A DNA stretch of 64,000 bases, from the NCBI RefSeq assembly GCF_015265475.1, contig NZ_CP054493.1:2232001-2296000 (forward strand). Reading direction: 5' to 3'. A program made the position numbers and the translations under genes. The DNA comes from Candidatus Sulfurimonas marisnigri. Lineage in GTDB: Bacteria > Campylobacterota > Campylobacteria > Campylobacterales > Sulfurimonadaceae. Shown one piece after another: positions 26,612 to 36,129 of this stretch (its first letter is position 1; the number at the start of each line of letters is the position of its first letter). Under the pieces are notes generated by a model. The model saw nothing but the letters and a program-made list of their open reading frames with translations. It made no database searches and was not told where the DNA came from.

Positions 26612-27003
26612 AAAGAGATACTTAACGTTACTAGTACTTCTAGAAATAAAACCTTTAATGCAAAAATTTTATACTCACTAAAAGCATTTTGCTCTTTTTT
26701 ATTTAAGTATTTCAATCTAGATGAACGTTTTACTTCCAAGACTATTATGGCTAGTGCAAAAATTATCATAGCAATATTTGCTAAAGTAAACTCAAGATGT
26801 TTTGCCGCCATCATAACAATACCTGTAAAAATAATTACACTAATAGCTATTGAGCCTATCGGCATAAAAAGTCTCATAAATCTTCTATATTTAGTTATAT
26901 CCTTCGCACGCAAAAGCATAAAAACATTGATTAAAATCACACCCAAAACAGACATAACACCGTAGTTATGTGTTACAATACTCATATCATACATTTCATT
27001 CAT
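26596..27003 (-). CDS. small integral membrane protein
   Basis: A 135-residue protein with four predicted transmembrane helices (about 13-30, 46-66, 74-92 and 113-133) and short charged loops (RAKDITKYRRFMR; KRSSRLKYLNKKEQN). Histidines at about 12 and 69 lie within or near helices, which might hint at heme or metal binding, but nothing else supports that. It overlaps the start of rsmE by 16 bases. An equivalent small membrane protein gene beside rsmE is, as I recall, conserved in Campylobacter. Confidence 0.7.
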   Translation of the reverse strand: MNEMYDMSIVTHNYGVMSVLGVILINVFMLLRAKDITKYRRFMRLFMPIGSIAISVIIFTGIVMMAAKHLEFTLANIAMIIFALAIIVLEVKRSSRLKYLNKKEQNAFSEYKIFALKVLFLEVLVTLSISFWMWI

Positions 27004-27050
27004 AGTGAAATTTTACTATAATTATTATAATTTTTGCTAAAAGGCGGGCA

Positions 27051-28271
27051 ATGGCTGTAACAATCGAAGAAGCACTAGAACTTATTTACAAAAATACACC
27101 AAATAAATCACTAAAAATATTACCACTTGAACAACTTCTTGGTTATGTTTTATGTGAAGATATAGTTGCAAAGCACAACCTTCCATCTTATGACAATTCT
27201 GCAATGGACGGCTACGCCGTAAAAGTTGCAGATGCTGGAAAATTAGCAAAAGTTACTCATACTATTTTTGCTGGTGATGATTCAAAAGATGAGCTAGAGT
27301 CTGGATTTGCTATAAAAATAATGACAGGCGCAAAGATACCATTTGGTACTGAGTGCATAGTTCCCATTGAGGATGTCACAGAGTCTAATGCTGGCATTGT
27401 ACTGCCAGAAAATCTGTATAAAAATAGACATATTCGTTTTTGCGGTGAGGACATTAAAAGTGGGTATAAACTTCTGCATAAAGGTCAAAGAATTCATGCC
27501 CATCACATTACCTTGTTGGCTTCTCAAGGTATTTCACATGTAAAAGTATATAAAAAACCTAAAGTTGCTATCTTCGCTTCAGGTAATGAGTTAAAAATGC
27601 ACTTTGAGAGTGTTGAGTCATATCAACTTTACAATACAAACAGTCCAACATTTTATTCACGTGCACTTGAGCTTGGTTGTGAGGTTGAGTTTATAGGAAC
27701 AGCTCACGATTCACTTGAAGATATTCACCTTCACATAAAAAGCGCACTTGATTGCGACCTAATCGTTACAAGTGGAGGAGTTAGTGTTGGAGATGCAGAC
27801 TTTACAAAAGAGGCATTTGGAGCATTTGGCTATGAAATATTTTTTGATAAAATAGAGATAAAACCTGGCAAACCTACAACTTTCGGGAAAATTGGAAATA
27901 CATGTGTTTTAAATCTCCCCGGAAACCCATTAGCTGCTGCACTGAACTTTGAACTATTTGGACAGAGCATTTTATTGGCATTAAGCGGTGATGAGTCTAA
28001 ATATTTAAACGCAATAGAGACAAAGATGCAAACTGACTATAAGTTAAAAAAGGGAAGAAGAACATTGGTACCTGGTTTTTTTGATGGTAACTCATTTGCT
28101 CCGTATGAGAAGTTTTCACCGGGGATGATATCTCCATTGGCGACTTCAAATAGTTATATAATTATTGATAATAGTGTTGACTTTTTGACAAAAGAGGCCA
28201 GTGTAAAAATAATTCCAACAAGGTTTTATTTCACCTCAAAAGAGAGTAGTGATTTAGTTAGCAGTAACTAA
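27051..28271 (+). CDS. moeA: molybdopterin molybdenumtransferase
   Basis: A 406-residue MoeA, which inserts molybdate into adenylylated molybdopterin. It has LPSYDNSAMDGYAV (about 43-56), IMTGAKIPFGTECIVPIED (about 89-107), VTSGGVSVGDADF (about 240-252) and LPGNPLAA (about 289-296), and the usual C-terminal beta domain. It supports the formate dehydrogenase-like enzyme and other molybdoenzymes of the cell. Its stop overlaps the convergent queD stop by 4 bases. Confidence 0.95.
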   Translation: MAVTIEEALELIYKNTPNKSLKILPLEQLLGYVLCEDIVAKHNLPSYDNSAMDGYAVKVADAGKLAKVTHTIFAGDDSKDELESGFAIKIMTGAKIPFGTECIVPIEDVTESNAGIVLPENLYKNRHIRFCGEDIKSGYKLLHKGQRIHAHHITLLASQGISHVKVYKKPKVAIFASGNELKMHFESVESYQLYNTNSPTFYSRALELGCEVEFIGTAHDSLEDIHLHIKSALDCDLIVTSGGVSVGDADFTKEAFGAFGYEIFFDKIEIKPGKPTTFGKIGNTCVLNLPGNPLAAALNFELFGQSILLALSGDESKYLNAIETKMQTDYKLKKGRRTLVPGFFDGNSFAPYEKFSPGMISPLATSNSYIIIDNSVDFLTKEASVKIIPTRFYFTSKESSDLVSSN

Positions 28272-28849
28272 ACACTAAGAGGGTTTATAAAACTCTCGCC
28301 TCTTTTGATTTTTTCCCATAATTCAAAATCATTCCAGTCATTTCTAATCTCATTACTGAATATAATATCATCTAGGTTAATTATTCCCATATTTTCAGAG
28401 TAGGCATCCTCTGCAAAACATTGCGCATATCCTGTATCTGTTTCATGAACAATAATACTATTTAGCTTTACTTCTCTCTCGCCATTTACAGTTTCGGTTA
28501 ACTTTAGAATTCTGTCAATCATAACAAATATAACACGAGAAAACTGCTCTGCTGAAGGAGACACTGGAAGCTGAACCCATCTGTCTGAGTATTTTTTCAT
28601 ATCCTCTATATATTCTAGTTCATCTTTGTCCCAAATAGTTACAGCATGATCAAAACAGTCAATAAAAGCTTTCATATTTTGTTTCATTAGTCCAAAGTCA
28701 TAAACCATTTGTGCATTATCTAAAAAGTTAGATTCAAAAAGTAGTTCAATCTTGTAGGAGTGTCCATGAAGTGAACTTCTGCATCTTACAGTTGAGCAAC
28801 CTCTCACTATATGAACGTTCTCAAATTTAAAAAGTTTTCTTATAATCAT
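28268..28849 (-). CDS. queD: 6-carboxytetrahydropterin synthase
   Basis: A 193-residue protein of the PTPS/QueD family, which makes 6-carboxytetrahydropterin for queuosine. The zinc histidines are H13 area (FENVHIV) and the HGHSY motif (about 29-33), preceded by the catalytic-cysteine segment CSTVRCRSSL. DCFDHAV and HETDTGYAQC complete the active site. It is longer than the E. coli enzyme (about 120) because of extra loops and a C-terminal tail. queE and moaA lie just upstream. Confidence 0.9.
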   Translation of the reverse strand: MIIRKLFKFENVHIVRGCSTVRCRSSLHGHSYKIELLFESNFLDNAQMVYDFGLMKQNMKAFIDCFDHAVTIWDKDELEYIEDMKKYSDRWVQLPVSPSAEQFSRVIFVMIDRILKLTETVNGEREVKLNSIIVHETDTGYAQCFAEDAYSENMGIINLDDIIFSNEIRNDWNDFELWEKIKRGESFINPLSV

Positions 28850-28902
28850 ATATATATCCTATTAATCTCATAAAATCTGAACAAGTCCACATTTTATTCA
28901 GT

Positions 28903-28928
28903 CACTTAAGCTTTGCCTATTGGCAAGA
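28903..28928 (+). repeat. diverged copy of the palindromic intergenic repeat
   Basis: Between queE and queD, the segment CACTTAAGCTTTGCCT followed by ATTGGCAAGA matches the repeat at 40263-40289 in its first arm. The second arm has changed in step so that a TTGCC/GGCAA stem is kept. Compensating change in the stem suggests a structured element. Confidence 0.45.
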
Positions 28929-28934
28929 TGGAGT

Positions 28935-29696
28935 TTACACTCCCTTTTCTTTGTCCCATATTCTCATATGAAGTCTGTCACTAAAATTGTACCCTTTTAG
29001 TTTGCAAAACTCTATAAGAGGTTCACTGTTAGATTCTACTTCAAGCTTGCTTCCACCAAGTGGCATACAATAAACCTTTGTTTTTGGTGCATGCAAAAGT
29101 ATACTAGTTATCTCTTCTTGTAAATCTCTGTTAATCGATGATGCACCAATACTGAACTTAAAAAAAGACTCTTTAGCATTTGAAGTAATAGAACTTATAA
29201 CATCACCTCTTATACGCTTAGATAAAGGCTCGTTTGAGTTAGACAATTTGACAGACAAAGCAAAGATACACTCTTTATATACTGGATACTTAAGAAAATC
29301 TACATGTAGAGATCCGTTTGTCTCAAAAGTAACTCTATGACCCGCTACATGTAGAGCATTTAAAAACTCAATAAAAATAGGCTCATTTGCATATATCAGT
29401 GGTTCTCCGCCAGTTAAAACAACATCTACATGTGGAGGCAGTTTGTACTCATCTAAAACATTTAAAAGCTCATTTGATTTATTGATTGGTATCCAATTTT
29501 TAGAGAAGTGTTCTCTGTTAACTGCATAAATAGTGTCACAGCCAAGAAGTTTTGTGCCATCTGAGAGAGTCTCTTCGCAGGCAAAACCTTCACATTTCAT
29601 ATTGCAGCCGCCAAAGCGAAAGAACAATGAAGGAGTCCCAGTGTAGCGACCTTCACCCTGAATGGAGTAAAAGTGTTCAACTAGGTATATCATCAT
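28935..29696 (-). CDS. queE: 7-carboxy-7-deazaguanine synthase (radical SAM)
   Basis: A 253-residue QueE. The N-terminus [20 protein letters not shown] and the cluster motif [10 protein letters not shown] (a spaced variant of CX3CX2C) identify it, with [10 protein letters not shown] near 88-97 and the glycine-rich SAM site. It converts carboxytetrahydropterin, the QueD product, to CDG in queuosine synthesis. Its start overlaps the moaA stop by 4 bases (either of two successive ATGs). Confidence 0.9.
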   Translation of the reverse strand: MMIYLVEHFYSIQGEGRYTGTPSLFFRFGGCNMKCEGFACEETLSDGTKLLGCDTIYAVNREHFSKNWIPINKSNELLNVLDEYKLPPHVDVVLTGGEPLIYANEPIFIEFLNALHVAGHRVTFETNGSLHVDFLKYPVYKECIFALSVKLSNSNEPLSKRIRGDVISSITSNAKESFFKFSIGASSINRDLQEEITSILLHAPKTKVYCMPLGGSKLEVESNSEPLIEFCKLKGYNFSDRLHMRIWDKEKGV

Positions 29697-30658
29697 CCGC
29701 CTGTTTCGTAAAAAGCACGGGATGAACTCTCACCATCTTCACCACCCCAACGATTTTTTTCAGGTTTTGTTCTTACAACTTCTCTTAAAACTTCTGCAGC
29801 AGCATTAATATCACCAGCTTTTATAGCTTTGCCAATACTCAGTGCCTCATCAAAATATAGACATGGGATAAGATTACCCTCAGCAGTAAGACGAATACGG
29901 TTGCACTTTTTACAAAAATCATCTGCATAAGGCTCTATAATACCAAATCTGTACCCATCTTTCATTGTGTAGTAATGTGAAGGCGACGAGCCGTCAAAAC
30001 CATCATCTGTAAACTCGTAATGCTCTCTTAATCGCTCTAAAAGTTCATCTGATTTAAGTCCGCTTATATCTTTAGAAGCATGTTGGTTCTCCATATACTC
30101 TATAAAGCGTATAGACATGTCGCGCTCTTTACAATACTCTAGTACATCTACAATTTCATCAGCATTCATGTTCTTCATGGGAACCATATTTACTTTGACT
30201 TTAAGACCGACTCTTCTTGCCTCTTCAACACCAGCTAGAACATTTTTCAAAACATCTTTTGCCGCAATTCTGTGTGCAGTCTCTGGCTTTAAAGTGTCTA
30301 TACTGACATTTATACGTCTCAATCCTGCATCTTTTAGTCTCTGTGCAGCACCTTTTAGTAAAAATGCGTTAGTTGTCATAGCTAAATCAATACTCGGTTC
30401 ATAGTCGTAAATCATCTTAATAAACTTGTCTAAATCTTCTCGCAGAAGTGGTTCCCCGCCTGTTATGCGGATTTTTTTAACACCCTCATCTATTGCTATT
30501 TTCATAAACAAAAACAGTTCTTCAAAACTAAGTAGGTTCTCTTTTGGAACCCAAGAGAATGGTTTTTCCGGCATACAGTACTGACATCTAAAGTTACAAC
30601 GCTCTGTTACGGAGACTCTTAGGTAGTCAACTACCCTGTCATAGCTATCAATTAACAT
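29693..30658 (-). CDS. moaA: GTP 3',8-cyclase (radical SAM)
   Basis: A 321-residue MoaA, the first enzyme of molybdopterin synthesis. The radical-SAM cluster CNFRCQYC is at about residues 20-27, GGEP near 64-67, and the second cluster CKKCNRIRL...GNLIPCL (about 245-265). The C-terminal GG dipeptide (FYETGG), needed for GTP activation in MoaA, is intact. It is followed directly by queE. Confidence 0.95.
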   Translation of the reverse strand: MLIDSYDRVVDYLRVSVTERCNFRCQYCMPEKPFSWVPKENLLSFEELFLFMKIAIDEGVKKIRITGGEPLLREDLDKFIKMIYDYEPSIDLAMTTNAFLLKGAAQRLKDAGLRRINVSIDTLKPETAHRIAAKDVLKNVLAGVEEARRVGLKVKVNMVPMKNMNADEIVDVLEYCKERDMSIRFIEYMENQHASKDISGLKSDELLERLREHYEFTDDGFDGSSPSHYYTMKDGYRFGIIEPYADDFCKKCNRIRLTAEGNLIPCLYFDEALSIGKAIKAGDINAAAEVLREVVRTKPEKNRWGGEDGESSSRAFYETGG

Positions 30659-30672
30659 AATTATCTTCTTCT

Positions 30673-31344
30673 TTATTTAGCTAATATCTCAGCTTTTAGT
30701 TTTGTAAATTCATCTTCACTCAATATTCCATCAACTTTTAGCTGATAAGCTTTTTTTACTTCGTCCATTTTAGATGAAGTCGTAAGAGTCTCTATCTGCA
30801 CCTTTTGTACAGCTGGCTTTGGTGCAAGTGGAGCAGATACTATAGGCGTACTCTCTTGTTTTTCATCAGGAGTTACTAACTCTGTTATTATATTGTCAAG
30901 CTCAATAGCTCTTGAACCTGAGAGCCCTGTTTTTGCTATCTCTTTTAAGGCTACACCCTTCTCAGCTTGGACAAAAGAGAAGTTGTTGTTTTGTACATCG
31001 TTAATAACTCTAAGGTAGTAGCTCTCACCCTCTTTAAAGTCCATCTGCAACTTTCTCTCTTCAATGCCATCTTTTGTTACAGAGATTGATATTTTTTCAG
31101 GTTTTAGATTGAAAACCTGATATTCACCTTCAAATATTTTACTCTCAACTCTTTTATTGTTAATGCGGATTTTATAACTTCCCATATTGCCGTTCTCACC
31201 TGTACTGACAAATTGTGGAACATAAACATAAACAAGTGAAGCACCTTGAAGAGGTTCTTGTTTTGCAAACGCCACTTTAGAGCTACAAGCCGTGAATACC
31301 AGCAGTATAAGAAGTATGGTTGATTTTAAAAGTAAGTTTTTCAT
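30673..31344 (-). CDS. lipoprotein with DUF2846-like and SHOCT-like regions
   Basis: A lipoprotein of 223 residues when begun at the internal ATG at 31344: this gives [20 protein letters not shown] with a lipobox at FTAC, and an AAAGG ribosome site. A start 19 codons further upstream would place extra residues before the signal peptide. The middle (about 30-125) has a DUF2846-type beta domain ('SLVYVYVP', '[15 protein letters not shown]', '[11 protein letters not shown]'), and the C-terminus has a SHOCT-like helix pair ([20 protein letters not shown]). It is 14 bases before moaA, and its role is unknown. Confidence 0.75.
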   Translation of the reverse strand: MKNLLLKSTILLILLVFTACSSKVAFAKQEPLQGASLVYVYVPQFVSTGENGNMGSYKIRINNKRVESKIFEGEYQVFNLKPEKISISVTKDGIEERKLQMDFKEGESYYLRVINDVQNNNFSFVQAEKGVALKEIAKTGLSGSRAIELDNIITELVTPDEKQESTPIVSAPLAPKPAVQKVQIETLTTSSKMDEVKKAYQLKVDGILSEDEFTKLKAEILAK

Positions 31345-31450
31345 ATTGTTAAGCCTTTGGTTTATAAGTGGTGTATTATACACAAAAAGCTTAAATTTCA
31401 TATATTACGAAGTAGATTATAAAAAATATTTGCAGAGTGTGATTTGGGAA

Positions 31451-31486
31451 GTAAAAATAAGTATTTCCAAGCAAAAGCTTGGAAAT
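31451..31486 (-). terminator. terminator-like hairpin after the porin gene
   Basis: A perfect 10-bp inverted repeat (ATTTCCAAGC / GCTTGGAAAT) with an AAAA loop lies 37 bases beyond the porin stop. On the minus strand it is followed by ACTTATTTTTACTT, a U-rich tail. Confidence 0.7.
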
Positions 31487-31522
31487 TAAGTTTGTCTAGA
31501 AACTTTTTAAGTTAGATAACTA

Positions 31523-32932
31523 TTAAAAGCTGTAACGAGCCCAAAGACGAACTCTTGTATCTGAATCACTACCAGTAGTAACCAATAAATGGTCCCCACC
31601 AGATGCCATAGTTGTTGATTTTTGATCCCAGTCACGCACTATTAATGCAGCAAAGTATTGAACTCCACCAGCTTTAAGTTTGTACATTAAGTCAAACTCA
31701 TTATAATCACATTCTGTACCAGTTACAGGATCTGGATTAATAGACTCAAGGTTTTCCTTGCCAGCAGAAGTCATACCATATTGAGCGATAATTGTACCCA
31801 TATCACCAAGACTATAAGCAGCTTTTACAACTACAGTGTCTGCATCTTTAGCGATGTTAAGTTGATTATATACCATTTGAGAATAAAGTGGAGATTTTAC
31901 ACCTGTACCAGCATTTGTAATTGCTACTGTTCCATCATTAACTGAAGTATATAATGCTGTTAGCGTTAATGCGTCCATTGGCTTAATTGATGCCTTTACA
32001 CCAAATGCTGTTGTATCTTTTGCAGCATGACCTAATACAGCGTCAAGACCAGCATTTGTATCTAAAGATATAGAACCGCCTTGAAGACCTACTTTAAGAC
32101 CCATTGGTAAATCTTTACCACCTATTGCAACATCACCCCAAAGAATGCTAGCACTACCAAATCCTGTTGTACCTGCTATATCTCGAATATTACCTAAGTC
32201 ATAATAAGATGCTGTAATAGTAGTATTTGGAAGTGATTTATTTTGAGCAGTCAATAAATAAATATTACCATGGTATCTAAGTCCACTATTTTCTGAACCT
32301 ACACGAGAGCCTACATTTAAATTACTAAAAGCTGTAGTACCAAATGGTGCAACTGCATTACTTTCACCAACAGATGAAGCAACTAAAGTTGTGTTTGGTA
32401 AATCAGTATTTACAACTAATACTGCATCAAAACTATTTTTAAATACATTCCAACCCTCTGTATATGCAAAAGGAGAAAGTGATTTTGGAAGTTGTTGACG
32501 ACCAACTTTTACAGTTGTATTACCAATCTTTTTAGTAATATTCATCTGAGATAAAGCAATCTCATCAGCTATAGTACTATTAGCACTTCTAGTAGTAACT
32601 CCTTGTCTATCAGTACCAGTATTTTTATCTAAACTTGCAGTACCCTTGTATTGAATCTCAGAACCAAAAGTAAAGTTATTTCCAAGGTCAGCATCTAAGC
32701 CTAACTGAACACCAAATTGAATTTCTGAATTTGGAATTCCAGCTGCTCCTGGAACACCAGGACTTTGTGCATCAGTATGACCAAATAAATCACCACTAGT
32801 ACCATTGTCTGAGTGTGTCTCATAGTAAAGAACTGCTTGACCAGTTGTTACGATATCTATTCCCTTATCTGCAGCTACTGCTGAAGTTACCAATAATGAC
32901 GCTGCCGCCAAAGATACTAAAGTTTTTTTCAT
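31523..32932 (-). CDS. major outer-membrane porin
   Basis: A 469-residue exported barrel protein with a clean signal peptide (MKKTLVSLAAASLLVTSAVA) and alternating strands rich in Gly, Asn, Thr and aromatic residues throughout. It ends RLWARYSF, with the C-terminal phenylalanine required for BAM insertion. NTTVKVGRQQLPKSLSPFAY near 125-145 is typical of OprD/MOMP-like porins of Campylobacterota. A long inverted repeat lies in its upstream region and a terminator follows, so it is monocistronic and likely highly expressed. Confidence 0.85.
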   Translation of the reverse strand: MKKTLVSLAAASLLVTSAVAADKGIDIVTTGQAVLYYETHSDNGTSGDLFGHTDAQSPGVPGAAGIPNSEIQFGVQLGLDADLGNNFTFGSEIQYKGTASLDKNTGTDRQGVTTRSANSTIADEIALSQMNITKKIGNTTVKVGRQQLPKSLSPFAYTEGWNVFKNSFDAVLVVNTDLPNTTLVASSVGESNAVAPFGTTAFSNLNVGSRVGSENSGLRYHGNIYLLTAQNKSLPNTTITASYYDLGNIRDIAGTTGFGSASILWGDVAIGGKDLPMGLKVGLQGGSISLDTNAGLDAVLGHAAKDTTAFGVKASIKPMDALTLTALYTSVNDGTVAITNAGTGVKSPLYSQMVYNQLNIAKDADTVVVKAAYSLGDMGTIIAQYGMTSAGKENLESINPDPVTGTECDYNEFDLMYKLKAGGVQYFAALIVRDWDQKSTTMASGGDHLLVTTGSDSDTRVRLWARYSF

Positions 32933-32975
32933 GTATTTCTCCTGTTTTGTTTAAATATCACTCATTATAGATTAA

Positions 32976-33030
32976 TTGAGAAGTGATAGCGAAATGACCC
33001 TCTCTAAGTCACTTTGCTATCACTTCTCAA
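32976..33030. repeat. 55-bp inverted repeat upstream of the porin gene
   Basis: Two 23-base arms (32976-32998 and 33008-33030) are inverted repeats with only two mismatches and a 9-base loop. It lies 43-97 bases before the porin start codon. It could be a long 5'-leader hairpin, an operator, or a remnant of a small mobile element. No U-tract follows on either strand. Confidence 0.85.
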
Positions 33031-33207
33031 ACACGATAACTAATTTTACTTCACATATCTTACATTAGTTTTTTTAATTTTAGTTTAAATTATACGATTT
33101 TGTTTGCATTTTGTTTACTTTTTTCATTAAATGTATAAATTAAGGATTATTTTATTTATTAGATTTGATTTGTTATAAAATCAGATAATATTTGTTATAA
33201 TTATAAT

Positions 33208-33669
33208 ATGAAATTCAGAACACTTAAAAGACAAAAAAAAGTTAAAAAAACTGCTGTGAAGTATATGTATGCTTCTTACACACATAGAGTAAAAGCATTT
33301 ATTACAGATATGTTTATGATATATGCTCCAATTTTATATTTGATTGCCTATGTTTTTATGGATGGTAAAGATGATTTTCAGTCATCACAACTTGCCCCTT
33401 TTATTGGTGTATCAATTTATGGTCTAATATATGCGATTCTATTAAGTAAGTTTGGACAGACTCCGGGGAAGAAAGCTTACGAAATAAAAGTAGTTGATGA
33501 TAAAAAGGGTGAGTTAATTAGTTTTTTTAGAGCTGTTTGCAGATTTATAGCTTTTTTGTTTACCGCATCAACACTTTTAGGACTTTTTCTTCCTTTTTAC
33601 AGAAAAGACAAAAAAAGTCTACATGATTTAATTTGTGGAACCATTGTTGTAATAGAGAAAAAAGACTAA
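33208..33669 (+). CDS. RDD family membrane protein
   Basis: A 153-residue protein with three transmembrane segments (about 36-52, 67-85 and 112-130). The RDD signature is seen as YTHRVKAFITDMF (Arg at 28 and Asp at 34) and the downstream GKKAYEIKVVDDKKG. RDD proteins are small membrane proteins of mostly unknown transport function. It starts 178 bases after the inverted repeat of the porin, on the other strand, and stands alone. Confidence 0.85.
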   Translation: MKFRTLKRQKKVKKTAVKYMYASYTHRVKAFITDMFMIYAPILYLIAYVFMDGKDDFQSSQLAPFIGVSIYGLIYAILLSKFGQTPGKKAYEIKVVDDKKGELISFFRAVCRFIAFLFTASTLLGLFLPFYRKDKKSLHDLICGTIVVIEKKD

Positions 33670-33688
33670 CTACTTAATTAAATGCAGA

Positions 33689-33711
33689 CTCCCCATTAAA
33701 AATATGGGGAG
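33689..33711 (+). terminator. hairpin after the RDD gene
   Basis: An 8-bp perfect stem (CTCCCCAT / ATGGGGAG) with a 7-base AT loop lies 20 bases after the stop codon. No U-tract follows, so it is a possible rho-dependent or stabilising 3' end. Confidence 0.4.
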
Positions 33712-33861
33712 AAACGAAATCTACCTACTTTAAGCTTACCTAAACTATATTTGGAACTACGGGAAAGATAGTCTTATAAAACCAGTTATATATTAATTGT
33801 TTAAATAGCTTGAGGATGTAAAAGTGTTTTAAGTGATTTATAAAGTGTTGAAGTAAACAAG

Positions 33862-33906
33862 TCTGCCTCAAGAGAGGCAAGCTTCAGTGACCACAGCGGT
33901 CAAAGC
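33862..33906 (-). repeat. palindromic intergenic repeat, extended copy
   Basis: Read on the minus strand this contains two small hairpins: TGACC-gctgt-GGTCA, then TGCCTC-TCT... with GAGGCA. The second part, starting CACTGAAGCTTGCCTCT, is nearly identical to the copy at 40263-40289, differing by one loop base. It lies between the RDD gene and petC. Confidence 0.75.
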
Positions 33907-33909
33907 GGA

Positions 33910-33933
33910 GTAAAAGAGATTACTCTCTTTTAC
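33910..33933 (-). terminator. perfect hairpin beyond petC
   Basis: A perfect 10-bp stem (GTAAAAGAGA / TCTCTTTTAC) with a 4-base loop lies 9 bases beyond the petC stop on the minus strand. No U-tract follows. It probably marks the 3' end of the petABC mRNA. Confidence 0.55.
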
Positions 33934-33941
33934 GGGAATAA

Positions 33942-34889
33942 CTAATGTAACTCTTTCCAAACCGATCTTTTCCAAAGATAAGCAAAGATAGCAAAGATTA
34001 AGATGTACCACATTACATTTTGACCAACTGATTCTCTCTCAGCTCTTTTAGTATCACCAGCATCTTTAAGATGCTCAATAACTTTCTCAGCAGAATCAGC
34101 TGTAACACCAACTCTTGGCATTGCAGTACCAGCTAAGTGGTTTTGAGGATTTTCAATAAAAGTGCTTACATAGTGCTCACCGCGAGAACGGATATACATA
34201 CTTAAATCTGGAGGTAATTTACCCATATATTTAGTAAGAGAATCTTGGTATTCTAACACTTGAATGTCAAATGCCAAAGAATCCTTTTTATGTTTGAACG
34301 TAGGTTTTGTACCAATTTGAGTCCAATTTTCATAAGAAAGCGCATGACATCTACCACAAGCATTTTCATATGCAACTTTAGGAGTCAATTCATCTTTACT
34401 AACAGCAATCGACTGTAAATATGCAACCATATCTGCAACTTCTTGGTCAAGGTCTCCACCAGCACCAAAGAAAGGAACCATTGGGTGCATTTGACCTTTA
34501 TTTGCGTCAAATTTATGCTCAACTTTTAGAGCATGTGCAGGATTTTTAATTAAGTCAGTTAAAAATTTAACATCATAAACAGCACCTGCATTACTTAAGT
34601 CAGGTGGGTTCACACCATAACTAGCAGCAGCAGTAACCGCATCCATTGGAGCAGGCATACCATCTTTAGAAATTGAGTGACAACCTGTACAAGCGGCCGC
34701 TCCAGTTACTAATGCTTTTCCATTAGCAGCGTTACCAGTTTTAGTAACACTTGGTAAATCAGCGTAAGCAAAATTTTCACTATCTACTTGCTTATGCATT
34801 ACATGGTGAGCATAAGGCTCAACCAAATAATAAGTTACAAGTGAGAAGAAAACAACTACTGCTAATATTAAAGGTTCTTTATTTTTCAT
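33942..34889 (-). CDS. petC: diheme cytochrome c subunit of the bc1 complex
   Basis: A 315-residue membrane-anchored cytochrome with two CXXCH motifs, CTGCH at 67-71 and CGRCH at 178-182. This is the c4-like two-domain form that replaces cytochrome c1 in Campylobacterota bc1 complexes. One N-terminal helix (6-24) and one C-terminal helix (about 291-306, WYILIFAIFAYLW) hold it to the membrane. It accepts electrons from the Rieske protein and passes them to periplasmic cytochromes. It is 12 bases after petB. Confidence 0.93.
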   Translation of the reverse strand: MKNKEPLILAVVVFFSLVTYYLVEPYAHHVMHKQVDSENFAYADLPSVTKTGNAANGKALVTGAAACTGCHSISKDGMPAPMDAVTAAASYGVNPPDLSNAGAVYDVKFLTDLIKNPAHALKVEHKFDANKGQMHPMVPFFGAGGDLDQEVADMVAYLQSIAVSKDELTPKVAYENACGRCHALSYENWTQIGTKPTFKHKKDSLAFDIQVLEYQDSLTKYMGKLPPDLSMYIRSRGEHYVSTFIENPQNHLAGTAMPRVGVTADSAEKVIEHLKDAGDTKRAERESVGQNVMWYILIFAIFAYLWKRSVWKELH

Positions 34890-34901
34890 TTGTTTCGCTC
34901 C

Positions 34902-36116
34902 CTATACTTTTTTTTCACGTGCTGTAATAAATGGAAGTGCAATCCACATTACAATAAACAGTAGTGCTGCAACTAAACCAATAGTGCTAAAAATACCTTC
35001 TGGAGGTAATTTACCCATAGCAGTTAAAACTATCATAACTATCAGCATCATCCAGAACCAATATTTAAATGCTCCACGACGAGATGCTGGAACTGAGTTT
35101 GGACTTCTGTCTAACCATGGTAATAACATAAAGATTACTTGTGCAAAACCGAATGCTACTAGACCTATATCAATAGAGAATGGACGAAGAATCTCATAAG
35201 ACCACAAGAAATACCACTCAGGATAGATGTGTGCCGGAGTCTTAAGACCATCAGCAGGGTCAAAGTTTACAGGATCCATTGCAAAGCCATAGTTGTAAAA
35301 AGTTAGATAGAAAAAGAATACTAAGTAAACTCCTACAACCATCATATCTTTAGACATAAAGTCATTTGCAAATCTCATAACTTTAGAACCAGCTTTGTCA
35401 CCATCTAAATATTTTTTAGCTTCAGCATCAAAATCAATCTCATCACCATCTTGGTTATTAACATGTGGAATACGAAGAGCAGCAAAGTGAAGCCCAATTA
35501 GTCCAATAATAGCCAATGGAATAAGAACCACATGTAGCATAAAGAAACGAGTTAAGAATGCTTGAGCAGGAATATAATCCCCACGGATCCACTCAACTAA
35601 ACCATCAGCATGTAACGAACCACCTGAGAAAAGGTTAGTAATAACCATACCAGCCCAGTAAGACATTTGTCCCCATGGTAACATATAACCAGAGAAAGCT
35701 TCTGCTGAGAATGCAACAAAAAGAAGCATACCAGAAATCCAAATCATCTCACGACCTTTTTTATAAGAGCCGTAATAAATACCTGTAAACATGTGAATAT
35801 AGATAACCAAGAAAACTACAGATGCCGCAACACCATGTACATGTCTCCATAACCAACCAAAATCTACATCTCTCATAATTGTATAGTTTACACTATAAAA
35901 TGCTGTATCAACATTTGGTTGATAATACATTAATAAGAATATGCCTGAAACTAAAAGTATTGCAAATGTGATTGCTAGAATCATACCCATTGCCCACAAG
36001 AAGTTAATGTTTTTAGGAATCCAATACTCAGATCCCATTACCTTTTCTACTTTTTCAATTGCTAATCGTTGGTTTAACCAATCTTTAACACTTGTCGCTT
36101 TTGTAAAATGTGCCAT
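34902..36116 (-). CDS. petB: cytochrome b of the bc1 complex
   Basis: A 404-residue full-length cytochrome b with eight or nine membrane helices. The paired heme histidines are in WLWRHVHGVAAS (about 88-99) and FMLHVVLIPLAIIGLIGLH (about 192-210). PEWYFLW (about 300-306), the quinol-site PEWY motif, is intact. It oxidises menaquinol and passes electrons to the Rieske centre and low-potential chain. It is the middle gene of petABC. Confidence 0.95.
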   Translation of the reverse strand: MAHFTKATSVKDWLNQRLAIEKVEKVMGSEYWIPKNINFLWAMGMILAITFAILLVSGIFLLMYYQPNVDTAFYSVNYTIMRDVDFGWLWRHVHGVAASVVFLVIYIHMFTGIYYGSYKKGREMIWISGMLLFVAFSAEAFSGYMLPWGQMSYWAGMVITNLFSGGSLHADGLVEWIRGDYIPAQAFLTRFFMLHVVLIPLAIIGLIGLHFAALRIPHVNNQDGDEIDFDAEAKKYLDGDKAGSKVMRFANDFMSKDMMVVGVYLVFFFYLTFYNYGFAMDPVNFDPADGLKTPAHIYPEWYFLWSYEILRPFSIDIGLVAFGFAQVIFMLLPWLDRSPNSVPASRRGAFKYWFWMMLIVMIVLTAMGKLPPEGIFSTIGLVAALLFIVMWIALPFITAREKKV

Positions 36117-36129
36117 TTATGTCCTTTCC

